64,000 nucleotides of DNA from NCBI GenBank assembly GCA_963920665.1, contig OY987265.1, positions 35,779,001 through 35,843,000 of the forward strand, given 5' to 3'. The first letter of the stretch is position 1; every line of letters starts with the position of its first letter. Source of the stretch: Straminergon stramineum. Taxonomy: Eukaryota > Streptophyta > Bryopsida > Hypnales > Calliergonaceae. The position numbers and the translations under genes are program-made. Shown one piece after another: positions 1-12,168 of this stretch. The notes beneath the pieces are model-generated. The model saw only the letters and a program-made list of their open reading frames with translations. It made no database searches and was not told the origin of the DNA.

Positions 1-3000
1 GCAGGACTTCACCTGTGGAGGCACAAGTGGATTCCACTGTCATCAGTGCATTTGCAACTCGAAGGAAAGGTCGGTCCAAGGGTAGTCTGAGTCTTTGGTG
101 GAATGACTTCCTGCTATTCACTGCCACATGATCAACTGCTCTCATTGGTGAAAATCTCGAATATAGGCCAGGTAGCTCGAATCAGCACAAACGAAATAGT
201 CCTTCATAATTTTTACGGGTTCACAACTCTCTCCTATCACTTTCATTGCCTTGGGGAAAAGAGGAGGGTCTAGAGTCATGAACCCCATTCTCCACCACAA
301 TCTCAGAGAGCCGTAGATCTCCAAGATCTGACGGCCTAGAATGTTTAGGCAGGAAGAAAGAGTTATGTTTGATAACCGTCTCAGGCCTCTGGCCCTCAAC
401 CAGTTATCTAACACAACAATGCACTGATTATTGAACCATCTGAATAACGCCTGTGCATGAATGAACAGCCAAAATCCAAACGGTCTACTCTTAATTACGG
501 AGTACTGTACAACCTATTGACCTAATCCCCCGTTTAATAAGCCATATCAACAGCCGATAATATTCAGGAGCATAAAACTGAGGTTTTTAACAGCAATCCG
601 ACGATACAGATAGGCTTGTTTCAATACCCTCGACGAACTGAAACATTACTACTAATTCCTCCAACAAAATCATACTGTTCAGTTCAACAGAATCTGCTAG
701 TGAACTGAAAAGAATTAAGGGTGACGTGAAGACCCTAGCAGGAGCAATCTCAGTTTCCCCATAGCTAAGATCATAAATTGCTGTTATGGGATAGCTGGAG
801 GGACAAAAGTGAAAGGCTGAGATCTGCACATTGCAGGTGCAAGTTCAATACATGGTATTCTCATCGTACGATATTTGTGGATATACCAAAAATAGATCAA
901 TTTCATTGAATTCCACTTTCAATGGAATTCCACGTTCTACACCTACTCTGAGAACCAACCTTAAGACAATTATAACACACGCGGGTGCTTATATAAACCA
1001 CCAAAATAGAATAGACTGTACCTTGGGGTTTTGAGATGCATGCTTCTTCACCATCTTGGACATTGACATCAATTGATCACAAAGACCAGGTATAACTAGA
1101 GATTTGACAGCCTCCACTAACGACATAGGACTGGGTGCCACACAAAGCACATCCACATTCAGCTTTAAAAGTTGGACTGCCACTGGCGTGCTTGCTGCAA
1201 AGGCATACACACAGGAGGAACAAATCAGCTGAAAATGTTTGCACATAATGTATGCTCAACATGTCCGAATAAAACCAGTGGAAAAAATTTAATATAGTTT
1301 AGAGAAATCCTCTGTAATGTAAGATGAGCTAATCATACATGCCCCCATGAACAAGTAGAAACTGTACCAGGGAGGTTCTGCATGAGCAGAGATGTATTAT
1401 TCTCCATTGAAGAGCAGGACATGGCACATAGCTTGACTGGTGCCGGAGCTATGTCAAAATCCACATGAGGCCAACGTCATAACGGTAAACTCACAGCCAC
1501 CCTTCTCAGCTTATCATAGAAAATTCTAAGCAGAATTCCTTTTTTAAGTGCCCAAATCGTCAAAAGTGGCCGCTACCATATCTATAGGAATGAATCATTT
1601 TAGGACGCTTCAAGATAGAAAAATGTACCACTAGAAAGAGGAAATCATACCCTACACTCTTCGACAATAAAAGTAAGTTTTGAAAGTTCCTATAATCGAT
1701 TATTCCCTTTCAAAGTGAGTGCTCTATTTGTATCTTGAAAATTTTCGGATTATACAGAAGAATGGATCTTAGAAGACAGCTACATCGGTAACCTGCTGTC
1801 CTCCTGGAGTTGAAAGCGGCTGAGCTGAACGAAGACTGCAACAAAGTGACGACACGGAGTCAGGATTCGCAGATCTTGAGAGGGACAACAATATCGTTCC
1901 CTCTGGACCTTCAGCCAAAATCCGCACCTTGCTGCTTTTCAAATCCTCAACAATGTTCCTAATGGCTCGAGCAGCTTGCTCCTCGTACTCCGCATAACAG
2001 ATGTTGAAATATCAATCAACCGAGCATTATACTCTCTGATCTTTCGACGAGTTAATTTAGAACCATCCACAGAATATATGTCAAAATATACCTTACTAGA
2101 TTGAAAAAATTCCTCACGGTACGTTGATGTTAATATATAACGACATTAGATCAATATTACAATAATGTTAGATTAATGTCAATTAAAGACTTGTTAACTT
2201 AATAGGAGACAATGCACTATCACGTTAACGGTAACTATACCAACATCACACCAACATCAACTCTTAGAGCTCTTTCTGAATAATTGATATTAGTTTGGCT
2301 TTCAAATGCTCAAACCTTGTGTTGCTTCAAAGAATAGTTATGAGTCAAGAGGAGGTAACATCTGTACAGTTACAATCTCAATTTGGCGACAGATGTGTGC
2401 AAAATCAAATATGAAGAAGTTTTCTCAAACAAAATTTAGACCTCAATTTCTAAAAATCGTATAAAACCGGTTTCATCAATACCGGTAATCAGATTAGTTT
2501 CTTTCCAAAATCTCAAATTTTCAAATGACTCAAAAAACATTACAAGCAAATGTACTATACTAGGTGTGATATTCTACTATACATTTATGCTAAAATTCTT
2601 TTATGGCCCTGAATTTTGCAGATCCCAGATAGTTTGATGCATTAAATTACTACTCGACATGAGGACTGTATGAATCTCATGCCTACTGCCTTAACATTAA
2701 GAATTCTGTTAATCTAGTGGAGGTGGCTCTTGGAGGTGGGGATCTTTTAAAGGCCACTTGCCCCTTTTCTAAACAGTGACATGCATAGTGCAGAGCTGCA
2801 AAATTGTTTCTCAATTTAAGATTACACTATTCCTTAGTTCCTCACGAAGAATTGCGGTGAAGTTACGCATCTCAAACCCTACATCTTGCAGTAAGTTTTC
2901 GCAAATAGTGAAACCAAATGCGCGTACACTCAAATCTCTCTAATCTTAACATCTGGGGTCCAAACTTTTTCACAACAGACATTGTTTGAATGAGAGAAAA

Positions 3001-4176
3001 GTGTGCTACAGCCAATGACAGCGTGGCAAATGTGCAGGATAATCTAGAATGATCACAATAAAGAGGTTCGAGTGTGCAAACCTGAGGGAGTTGCGTTCTG
3101 TGGTAAATAGTGGAGCAAACTCAAATGCAATTGGCAACGAAGTAAAGTGCTCTCATCCCAAGAACTGCCCTCAAACTCCTGCACATCAAAGGTCTATAAG
3201 CTGAATTGATTTCCAGCCTCGTACCAGCTATACTCCAACTTCAAACTGGAGCTAGACGCAGCCACAACGCATCCATTGACTGACAACTGAAGCTCTTTCC
3301 GCAGCTTCAGTGCTATTTGTCCGGCTCTCAACGCACCTGCTTCAAAATCTACTGCCCCAACACTTCCAGGCCCCTGGGCAACACTACGCGCAGCTCCTTT
3401 GCCTCCACAAACACCCAATTTTTCAAATTACCACACATGTGCAAACAGAGACCCTAAGATTAAGACATAGCAGAATACTGGTGGGTTTCATACACCGCCT
3501 ATCAGGCTATCTTCAGCTAATTATCTGAAGTCTTGTCTTCAATTGCTCATAATCAGGTGGATGCTCTTAAATCCACAATTCAACCCGGTAATCGAACCTC
3601 TAAATCAGGACTCTTTAGTAAGCTTTTCAAGCAACAGTTTCTCCCTTCCACCCTTATAGAATTTCATACCCCGCTCCTCAGCACTCAAACGAATAATTGA
3701 TCCACAGAATTTGAGACGATAAGCAATTCATCTCAACCATAAACACTCAATTACCATTCACGTGCAAAAAAAGCTAAAACTTTCAATTGCACTCTCGTGC
3801 ACATGAACCCTAAACCCTAAACCCTATCTCACTCACAAAGTGCACAAGCGACCACTTCCGATCGATCAATCCTTCAATTACTGATCGCCTCACCATGATC
3901 AAGATCCAAAAGAAGTGAAAAAGTAAGTGAACTCCCCAGCAATCCATGGCGTTGGGCTTACCGGCTTTCCGCGACGAGGTCAGGCTCGGCAACATAGTTG
4001 CTGTTTCTGTTTTTCCAGTGCGAACAGCGAAGCGAGGAGAGAAGGGTGGTGTGCGAATCCTGCTGCGACGACAAACCCAGGAGCCAGGCTATGCTCCCTC
4101 CGCTGCTGCCCTGCAAGGCGATGTCTGTACTCCGCAGAAGGCGCAGCACCTTGGCTGCGTCCCCCTCTCGGCCCAT
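1..4176 (-). CDS. UFSP2: Ufm1-specific protease 2 homologue, 5' part (truncated by window start)
   Basis: UFSP2 is a cysteine protease (peptidase C78) that matures the ubiquitin-like modifier UFM1 and removes it from targets. Only the N-terminal non-catalytic half is here; the catalytic domain lies beyond base 1. Exons I can read: 3962-4176 (start MGREGDAAKVL, then SIAWLLGL and LLSSLRCSHW), about 3226-3410 (ELRVVLPRGLEVLG then AVDFEAGALRAGQIALKL), 1793-1987 (EEQAARAIRNIVEDLKSSK; donor GTTACC), 1022-1194 (LLKLNVDVLCVAPSP; donor GTACAG), an exon with 5' end at 823 (AFHFCPSSYPITAIYD) and one ending at 155 (SFHQRLRLPLDRPFLRVANA). The LPRG..VLGA segment, the HFCP..YPIT segment and the LPLDRPxLRxANAL segment are what I recall of plant UFSP2. 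Oddities: the second exon needs a one-base shift at a G run near 3355-3360, and exon 1 to exon 2 phase does not resolve. This is either a sequence error or early decay. Confidence 0.7.
1988..3225 (-). other. Long UFSP2 intron, no gene seen
   Basis: AT-rich sequence between two readable UFSP2 exons. I see no exon, repeat family or RNA gene in it. Confidence 0.4.
3806..3826. repeat. Telomere-like repeat (telo-box)
   Basis: Three consecutive CCCTAAA-type units inside the first UFSP2 intron. Plant telo-boxes are common near transcription starts of housekeeping genes; here it lies about 350 bp downstream of the start codon. It is too short to be a true interstitial telomere. Confidence 0.7.
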
Positions 4177-4297
4177 GGCCAATCGAAATTTGCAGAGGCT
4201 CAGGGAGAGAGATCTCCTTCGATACACATGCACAGACACACTAAATTAGTGGCGCCCATTTCCTTGGAGCGCCCTCACGGAGGGCTTTGAGCCCACA

Positions 4298-5294
4298 TTA
4301 ACCCTTAAAGGACGGACTTGTGACCGTGGAAATCATGCGTTTTGGAACCGTGTGACATCATCTACTTTAAGAAAATAAAAAATTCACATTGGAGGTCAAA
4401 TTACTGTAGAAGATCTTCCCTTTCCGCACAAAATTTCAAGGATGAATAGGTGCAGTTCTGTCCTAGATAGAGAGAATCTTTGTCATCCATCAAAAACTAA
4501 ACGTCCATGTCGACATTTATGGGTTAAGGAAATGAGCATGCTTGTTACTAGAGTTGTGAGCGTATCACTCTTTTACTAGTACCTATATTGAAGAAGAGGG
4601 GAAAATTTCAAATAAGGAAACTGGTATTGGCTAATTTTTGTAATTTTAAATATATGCTATATATTAACTTCTAAACATCCAAATTCATCTCTAAAATTGA
4701 CAATTTGAGAAAAATCATTGTAAAGTGCTATTTGGAAGCATATTTTGGAATTGAAATGCAAATAAAAGTTGTAGATTTTGATTTTTAGATTCCATTTGTA
4801 CGTTTAAATTCACAAATGCTATCACCAATCTTTTTTTATATATTTTGAAAGAGAAATTCCAAAATTCCTTCAAAATTCGATTGCAAGTAAAATATTATCA
4901 TTTTTTGAGTATAATTTTTTGGAATGGATTTGAAATGAGTTTCTCTTCACATGGTAATTTTTTGAAATTTTTTTGTTCTTCCTATCTATGACCTCAAAAA
5001 AGCACCACCATTTGGGTCATTTTTTCATAGAAAAGTGAGCTTGTGAAGTGCAACTGCCCTGTTTTTTGTAGGGCAAAAAAATGATTTCAGTGAATTTAAA
5101 TGCTTATATCTTGCAATCTACATGGTGGAAATTTCTGAATGTTTTACCACATGCTCCCAAGTCAACATACTACAAGATCCTATAGTTACATGTGTCAAAA
5201 AAAATACTTTTTTCAAAAATTTGGTACTTGTACTAAAAATGGCAGTTTTAGTGCATTTTAGGTGAAAACATAGTCATGGAACTCTAGGGGTTAA
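4298..5294. mobile_element. Non-autonomous TTAA-bounded element, copy A
   Basis: The segment starts TTAACCCTTAAAGGACGG and ends CTCTAGGGGTTAA, so the ends form an inverted repeat of type TTAACCCCTA(A/G)AG with TTAA on both outsides. It has no coding capacity. Its 3' part (from about 5000) is alignable by eye with copy B at 24205-25055: both share GCACCACCATTTGG, then ATCTTGCAAT, GGTGGAAATT, TACAAGATC, GGTTACATGTGT or AGTTACATGTGT, AATTTGGTACTTGT, and a closing TAGGGGTTAA. TTAA duplication plus CCC-type ends is the hallmark of piggyBac-like elements, but I cannot assign the superfamily without a transposase. Confidence 0.6.
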
Positions 5295-7811
5295 TAATGC
5301 ATTATTTTATCAAGGTACATAGATTCAATCTAAGTATTTATTCAGGTATCACATGGATAGTTACTCAAATTGATACCAATAGGATATTACTTGGGTAGTT
5401 GCCTAAACTATTACCAAGAAGGTAGGGTATTTGCTATCTATACCATAATTGATATTGATTCTAGTGCCCAAACTTAAATAACTACACAACTTTGCCTTTG
5501 TCCAAGTTAATTTTCTACTATGAGTACTATAGAGAAGTTTTTTGGTAGCTCATATATTTTTCAAAAATTGAGAAGGTGGGTGGAAATCATTAGTAAGTAG
5601 AATCAAGCTATGTCCTCAAGAAATGAATTTTTATGATTTTTCAGAGTTAGTTGGGATGGAAATGATAAAGTGTAGGGAGGTTCAATCTAAACCATTGAGA
5701 GCCATGTTCCTTCAAAAATTGCACTGTCTTGAGAGTGTCTACATTTGGCATGCCATTTCAGTAGAAGAGAACATGATGGTGTGAAGGAATGGAAAGAGGG
5801 AGGGCTACTCAAGAAACAAGTTTGGGAGGATTGATCTAACAAAATCCACCTAAATACTAACCTAGGAGCCTAATTTACAATAGTGATTGACCAAAAGAAC
5901 GACACTACTTATTGATCTCCAATTGAGTGTAGAATCATAATGTGCATTTCCCATGTTCCTTGCTTTTTCCAAGCTAGGTGGTAGCTCATGGTATCTACTT
6001 GGAGCCATGAGCTACCAACTTCAAGGGACTAGACCAATGGCTCATGTGTGGTTTTATCACTAGTAGAAAACAACGTTGCAATCTAATGAAGATTTTGCAT
6101 TTTGGGGTAGAAAACTACAAAATGCGTCACCTGGATTTTGTTGAAGGCAACGCTATTTCCTACTAGTGTATTCTTTGGCTCAAGTCCTTGCAAAACATTG
6201 AGGCCCTTTGAAAGCTAAGATGCATTTCTACTAAGGATTGTTGAAGGTTTGGTAATGACAAGAGCTCATAGGTGGCACCATTGGATGGCACCATGAAGAC
6301 CTAATTACCTTAGTGAAGGCTATTCTTGAGGTAATCACCACTTGGGCACATTGATGAACTTATTGGTATTCTCTTTTGTTATCTTATATGAAGATTATAT
6401 GAAAGTCATGTAAATTAGCAATGCATGAAATTTGCATTTAGTTTAATATGAAGCTGATGAAGGGAGAATTTGGTATTGAACAGAGTATGATAGGAAGAGG
6501 TATGGTATTCTCTTTTGTTATCAAACTTTTGAAGTTTCTTTTTCTTACCACCTTTTGAAGCAAGATAGACTTTGGCTTGACAAAAATTCAATCAAAAAAT
6601 CTTTATTTTTGAAGTTTCTTTTCTTCTCATGTTAGCATGAAGTGATTCAAAAACTTGCATAGAAGTCATGAAGTATCTAGTGACCAAACTAATCATATCA
6701 CTAAAGATTGAACAAAAATGACTTAGAAACGACTTAGAAATCTTGCATGGAAATCATGAAGTATCAAATAACTAAGCTAACCTTATTAGTTAAGATAAGC
6801 TCTAAAATTACTTTGAAATCATGAAGTACCAAGTGACTCAAGTTCATCATATTGTTGAAGACTAGGTAAAATAGTCAAATTGAATGTACTTCATCCATTG
6901 CATATAGCTCCACACATAAATCATTTTTTTAGCATACTTGAAGGCACTTCATCCACGGTATATAGGTCTCATAATGCCTAAGTTTATACTCCTTTAATAC
7001 TTTATCTTATTAGTTCTTGTGACACTAATTTACCGAAGTCAAACTATTTAAAATTAGTGCAAGATGAAACATTATTGTAAAAGTACTAATTTCCACAATT
7101 CTTCTTGAAGAGTGCACTCCTAATAGAAGATCAAACTAGTGTAATACAAATCTGTATGGAGTATGAATGGGAACATATGTTAGTTTTAATACAATTTGCA
7201 TTACTTGTAATATGCAAACATTGGAGACCTTAGGTAGTTCTCTTCTATGAAATTTGGAAAATTTGGAAAACTTATGCAGCTTTAGTGGCAAACACTGATG
7301 TTGCTCTGTAGTCAAATTAGATGAAGTTCAAAATTTTCTCCATGGCTCTTCCTTACATGAAAGGCCAGACACCCTGCTAACAATGCTGAATAAGGTTACG
7401 TACATCCTCAAATTTGGAGAATTTCATCGGAGACAAAAGAATTACGCTTCCTTCTAGTGTCCAATCGAAGCCATCACACAACTTAATGCCAAGAGCTCCA
7501 CCTTCCGTGATCAATTCTCAGATTGTTCAATCCATTTCAACTTCGTCTTCGGGGAAGGACAACAAGTACTAATTTTCTGTTGCCTTACCAATTCAGCTGC
7601 CTCAAAATCTAGACTAAGAACTGCAGTAAACAATCATTAGAACCTACGAGAAAATTGGCTCTCGACTTAAAATCTGACTAGATCTCCTCTTGTATATTTG
7701 AAACGTCATCCCATTTTAGGAGGGGTGACCAGACTCTAAATGCTTGACAACTAACACTACGATTTTAAATGTCTGAATTTCAGATAGGACCATCAGTATT
7801 TTCCTTCTACA
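5295..7811. other. AT-rich intergenic region without a gene
   Basis: Only short ORFs. Loose direct repeats of GAAATCATGAAGTA occur near 6661, 6745 and 6815, and TGGTATTCTCTTTTGTTATC occurs near 6365 and again near 6500. Apart from the CACTA MITE at 6058-6168 I see nothing further. Confidence 0.5.
6058..6168. mobile_element. Miniature CACTA-type element
   Basis: A 111-bp element with termini CACTAGTAGAAA and its near-complement TTTCCTACTAGTG, and with inner arms CAACGTTGCA and GGCAACGC. The flanking trinucleotide TAT is present on both sides, matching the 3-bp target duplication of CACTA (EnSpm) elements. No coding capacity. Confidence 0.75.
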
Positions 7812-10800
7812 CTATGAGGCTGTGTACTCCCTCTTCATCTTAACCACATTTTGAAGATCTTCCACGTCAACTACTAAATGTCTAAGAGCGCCTTCGACTC
7901 TACCAAGCATGCGCTCACTTTCTTGTTGTACCCACTCTTGACCATCCCTTGTTCGCATTAAAGATAGGAACGAACTGGGATCAATGCAAGAGGACGGCTG
8001 TGCTTGCCAAATTTGCCCTTCAATATTAACCTCGTTGAGTCTGTTGCAAACCGAGGTAGGAAATTAATTACCAAAAGCATTACTTCACCATGTAAACAGA
8101 ACCAGAAATGAGATGCAACACTGAGACTAGCAACTCTTCATATCTCTCAAACCCTAAAGGTGACAGGTTTCTAAGGACCTAGGATTCATGGTTTGAAAAT
8201 GACCAATTCGATTGACCAGACTGTCAAACATATAATTCAGATAAGGCCGAATTTGAAACCACCTAAATCAATGAAGAATACTGCATGCATCGGTCAATAA
8301 ATAAGTAAAATTGGACAAAAGAAAATCCCTTTCTGACATACTTAAAAACAGCTATAAAATACAAGACGCCGAATTTAGGCTTTCGGTCCTTCCAGGGTTA
8401 AGTGCAGGTAACGCTCACCTGTTCATAATTCTGGGCATATTCTCCAACTCTGTTGAATGAAAATAAACGTCGACTATACCATCACATCGTGTGACAACTT
8501 TGTCAACCCGACCAATCTGCTCGCACGATGCTTGAATCTGTTCGGCATTCAATTCAGCACCTACGTTGCTCACCCGAACCACTGAAGTCTTTACAGGATC
8601 TACTCTCAAGATTGCGTACTGCATTCCACTCAGTTGTACCGTCTTTGCAGATAAAGCTCTCTTACGCGCATCGTCTCCCTGGAAAGCAAAAGCATCAGTG
8701 TAAGTGGTGAAGAAAGATTGTGAACCTCAAAGACAACACTGCATCTCTTCCTACGTGAAATTCTATGAAAACCTCAAGAGGTGTTACCTTGAACTCCACA
8801 TGGGCAGTATAGTCTCCTTGTCCCACCCGTTTCCTACTCGATAACGCGATTTCGCCATACTTTGATAAAGCTCTCTTAACTACTGTTAGAGGGATGTGTA
8901 AAGGCACGCCCTCTACAGCAATTGAATAGCCTGTACCTTTTCCTTTGGCTTTAGCTGGACCAAGGAAACTACCCACATTATCCTCTGTACCAACCCGTGG
9001 GGATGAATAATCTACTGTCAAAGGGTTGGAATTCCCATTTCTATCCGGAGTCTTCGGAGTACTAGAGCTCGGCTCTTTGCGTATGCGTACTCCTTTAATA
9101 TAGACCTTATCTTTTTCCAGTGCCTTCTGAAGAGCCTCCGAAGTCTGTGAAACAAAAAAACAAACCCAAAACAGGAAAACAGCTGTCAGCATGCAATATA
9201 CCGCCTACAACCAGACCTCCTCACTATGATCTTCTCCAAAATGACATTCTGGGATATCCTGCACACTTGCGATACTATCATTTACTGTAGCACACTTGTC
9301 ACCTATTCATAGTCATATTTCGGAATCCCAGGCAATCCGATTAAGGAGGTCAAGGCGTAGTAAATGAGTAAATTGCGACTGCATCTTCTGAACTATGATA
9401 TGTGCTACATATTGATAGGATGACAGTACTACAATTCAGGAGGCTCTAGAGATAGAAGGACCAGATATAGGGAGTGTACTGGATCAATTTTCACGTATTT
9501 AGTAAATGGGCGCATACCTTGAAGTCAACAAAACCATATGTAAATTTCTGATGCACTCTTGGCTTGATAGCTTGAGCCCTCATAATTTCACCACAATCAC
9601 CGAATGCTTCCTTCAAATCAGCGGGAGTGGCCTGGGGCGATAAGTACCGAATGAAGAGACCATGCCTTCCTTCCAGTTTCGGGTCCAGAAGCTCTTGTCC
9701 ATTTGAGCCTCCGTTCTGAGGCTTCTTTTTGATGTCAAGATCTACTACATCACTAAAGCTAAGCGCGACAGATTCTGTTGTAACATCTTGGCTTGTCTGC
9801 TCTCCATTGCTAGAAGCATCAGATGATGCTTTCTGAGAGCGCCGCTCCTGTTTCGACCCAAGCTTTCGGAGCCGGGACCACAGTCCACTATGAGTCTCTA
9901 TCTCTCCTTGGCTTGAACCAATCATTTGCCCATTGGTAAACGTGACATTCTTCCTCTCAGTTTCTGAAATCCCTCCCAACTCATCTACAATTTCTTCGCT
10001 GCTAACGCCTTCCGTATCAAACTCATCCTCTTCACTGTCTTCACTAGATGTTCCTGATGAGGTTTCATGGAGCGCACCTGCAGGGCCAATAAGATTCTCC
10101 TCCGAGGATGTCTGTTTACTAGTCTGTAATCGACTTTCTACCTCGCTAAGAATGTCTTTAACAGCATTCCTACCGCCCCCCGTTTCCTTAAGTACAGCAT
10201 TCACGCTTGGAAACGCTCCTCCATGAGCCTCCATATGCCTGAGAATCACAAACAAAGGACAGCAATTAGTTACAATCAAAGATCTTGATCCAAACCCGCA
10301 AAACTAAAAAAGGTAGGGCCGCTCAAAATTGAAAGCATCACTTGATCGAACGTTCAGCTGGTGTACATCTCCAAAATCCATATATGTGCAATATTAGGAC
10401 ATATACCAATAAAACATCGACACTTCGGAACTTTTTCATGTAGTATCCAAATAATACATTCTTTGGAGCAATCGACCCCTCTAACATTCGGCACCAAGAA
10501 CATATGCAAATTTGAACACTCCAATACAGCAAAAGTGGCCCTACCTAAACCTCGAAAATATAAAAATACACTTAACAAACTAAAAGAATTCTAGACATAC
10601 TCTGTAAGCAAAATCTTGAATGCAAGCAACATTGTAATTCAAACTCTAAAATACCAAATTAAATTTTACGCACTTCAGAACATAAGATTCGACCACAGCA
10701 GTCCTTTCCTGTCGCGACAACCTCTCCTTCTTCCCATCTGATGTCCGACTGAGTTTCTCCAAGGCTGCTGCCGCATGTCCATCTTCTGCAGCAGAACCAT

Positions 10801-11098
10801 ATGCCTTCGCCGTGGCTGTAAACAAGACACAAGACATCACGATCGTGATCGCATTCAATAGATCTCCAGCCAAGCCAAACGCTCATCACATTTGGAAAAC
10901 TAGTAGAATAGCGGACCTCAGTGTATTTATAAAAATCAAAGGTCAATGTGATCATCTCCTAGGGACTTTTCCTAAGTTTTTCGATTCAACCCTCAGTGGA
11001 ATGCAGAGATACTTACAGAGGTTGTTACAAAGAATCTGGCAGCCAGGAACCAACTGTGATAATCCGTTGGCGTGCCTGCTCCACAAGCGCAACGCCAT
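7812..11098 (-). CDS. Organelle-leader protein with RRM-type domains, six exons, about 596 aa
   Basis: Exons: 11017-11098, 10674-10815, 9518-10238, 8788-9144, 8419-8678, 7812-8040. All junction phases agree and no stop interrupts the 597 codons. The N-terminus MALRLWSRHANGLSQLV is Arg/Leu-rich without acids, like a mitochondrial (or plastid) presequence. A small helical domain follows (AVVESYVLK joined to HMEAHGGAFPSVNAVLKE and VKDILSEVE), of a type I know from plant nucleolin-like RRM proteins. After an acidic Ser-rich linker come RRM-like units: GLFIRYLSPQATPADLKEAF with YGFVDFK; GYSIAVEGVPLHIPL with YTAHVEFK; and SVVRVSNVGAELNAEQI with IVDVYFHS. The last exon (stop at 7812-7814) is joined through donor GTGAGC and gives a helical tail ending KREYTAS; using the local TGA at 8415 instead would remove it. 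Probable RNA-binding role in an organelle; substrate unknown. Confidence 0.85.
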
Positions 11099-11310
11099 TT
11101 TGCCTCCCTAGTATGCAAAATCTATAGACCTAAAGCCTTACACAATGAAGCTCAGATAAAATTCGGCCATCAGTGTCTCAATGTGATTCCTAGTGTAGAC
11201 GCAAACGCAACCAAAAAAAACTGAAGCAAACAACGAAACGTCGGACGCTTCGTCTTCGGGAAGAGGAGGGAAGCGATTTCGGTAAAGAGAGTGGACGACA
11301 AGGAGCTAAA

Positions 11311-11322
11311 ACCCTAAACCCT
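11311..11322. promoter_or_regulatory. Telo-box upstream of the RRM-protein gene
   Basis: ACCCTAAACCCT lies about 210 bp upstream of the start codon at 11098, in the expected promoter/5' leader of the minus-strand gene. Telo-boxes mark promoters of many plant translation and RNA-metabolism genes. A related AACCCTGGTCCTTTGAG is duplicated just beyond it. Confidence 0.5.
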
Positions 11323-11814
11323 GGTCCTTTGAGAACCCTGGTCCTTTGAGCCGTAGGGTTGGGTTTTGCCAGGCATTCTTTTTTTGTTAATATTTTTTTT
11401 TAATTTCCTTTTTTCAGTTTTAGGGGTTATTGTTTAGTTTTGGGGGTTATTTTTTTGTTTTCAATTCATGGAAAAAAAATTCTTTCTTTTCATAGGGATT
11501 TGCCAAATCACACTTGCCAACTTTCATAAATTATTTGGCATAGGATGCCAATTGTAACCACAAAATATAGTAGCTTGGTGCTAATACCATATATGTCTTG
11601 GGTATCATAGAACTATTCATTGGTGTCCAAAGACCACCTTTTCTTTTAATTTACATAAAATCAGGATTTTTATTTCTAATAATATTTATTTAGAAAAAAA
11701 TATTTATGAATCTTTAGTACATGTAGACTTAATATTAGGATTTACATGCATCATATTTTAAGTCTTAATATTTATTAATTTGAAAAATAATTTTTTAATA
11801 CCATGCATTGCTTA
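11323..11814. other. AT-rich intergenic, no gene seen
   Basis: T-runs and low-complexity sequence; no ORF or repeat I can name. Confidence 0.4.
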
Positions 11815-12168
11815 GAGCATCCCTACCCATCTTGCAATAGGCATGACTTGTCCAAGACGGCTTGCAAAAGTGCCCCACCCGTCTTGCAAAACGAATGAAC
11901 GTGTTTAGAGGCCGGGCCTAAAGCCTTGGATGGCTTGCAAAAGGGGGGTGGGGGGGGGTGGGGGGTTGCAAGCCAAAGCATGGCTTGCAAACCACATGAG
12001 ACAAGAGCACCAACACTTTCTCCCATAGCATGGACCTCTAGTGCTATAGCCCATTGGATGGACCTTACAAAGCGGTCCAAATTTGGGAACTTATAGCATG
12101 CTATGGGTGGGATGGTTTGGCTTGCAAATTAGATGGCCCCACATTTTGCAAGACAGGTGGTCATGCTC
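11815..12168. mobile_element. MITE with GAGCATC-type terminal inverted repeats
   Basis: The ends GAGCATCCCTACCCATCTTGCAA and TTGCAAGACAGGTGGTCATGCTC are imperfect inverted repeats of about 23 bp. Flanks are TTA on the left and TTG on the right, so a 3-bp target duplication with one mismatch is possible, as for PIF/Harbinger-type MITEs. The internal sequence repeats TGGCTTGCAA several times and has a G-rich run at about 11943-11966. No coding capacity. Confidence 0.6.

Noticed and set aside
142..414. Minus-strand ORF of 90 residues in the UFSP2 region
   Set aside because: The supported UFSP2 exon (155 downwards) uses another frame, and this ORF covers intron sequence with no family resemblance.
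3927..4290. Overlapping plus-strand ORFs of 83-114 residues
   Set aside because: They are antisense shadows of the GC-rich first UFSP2 exon.
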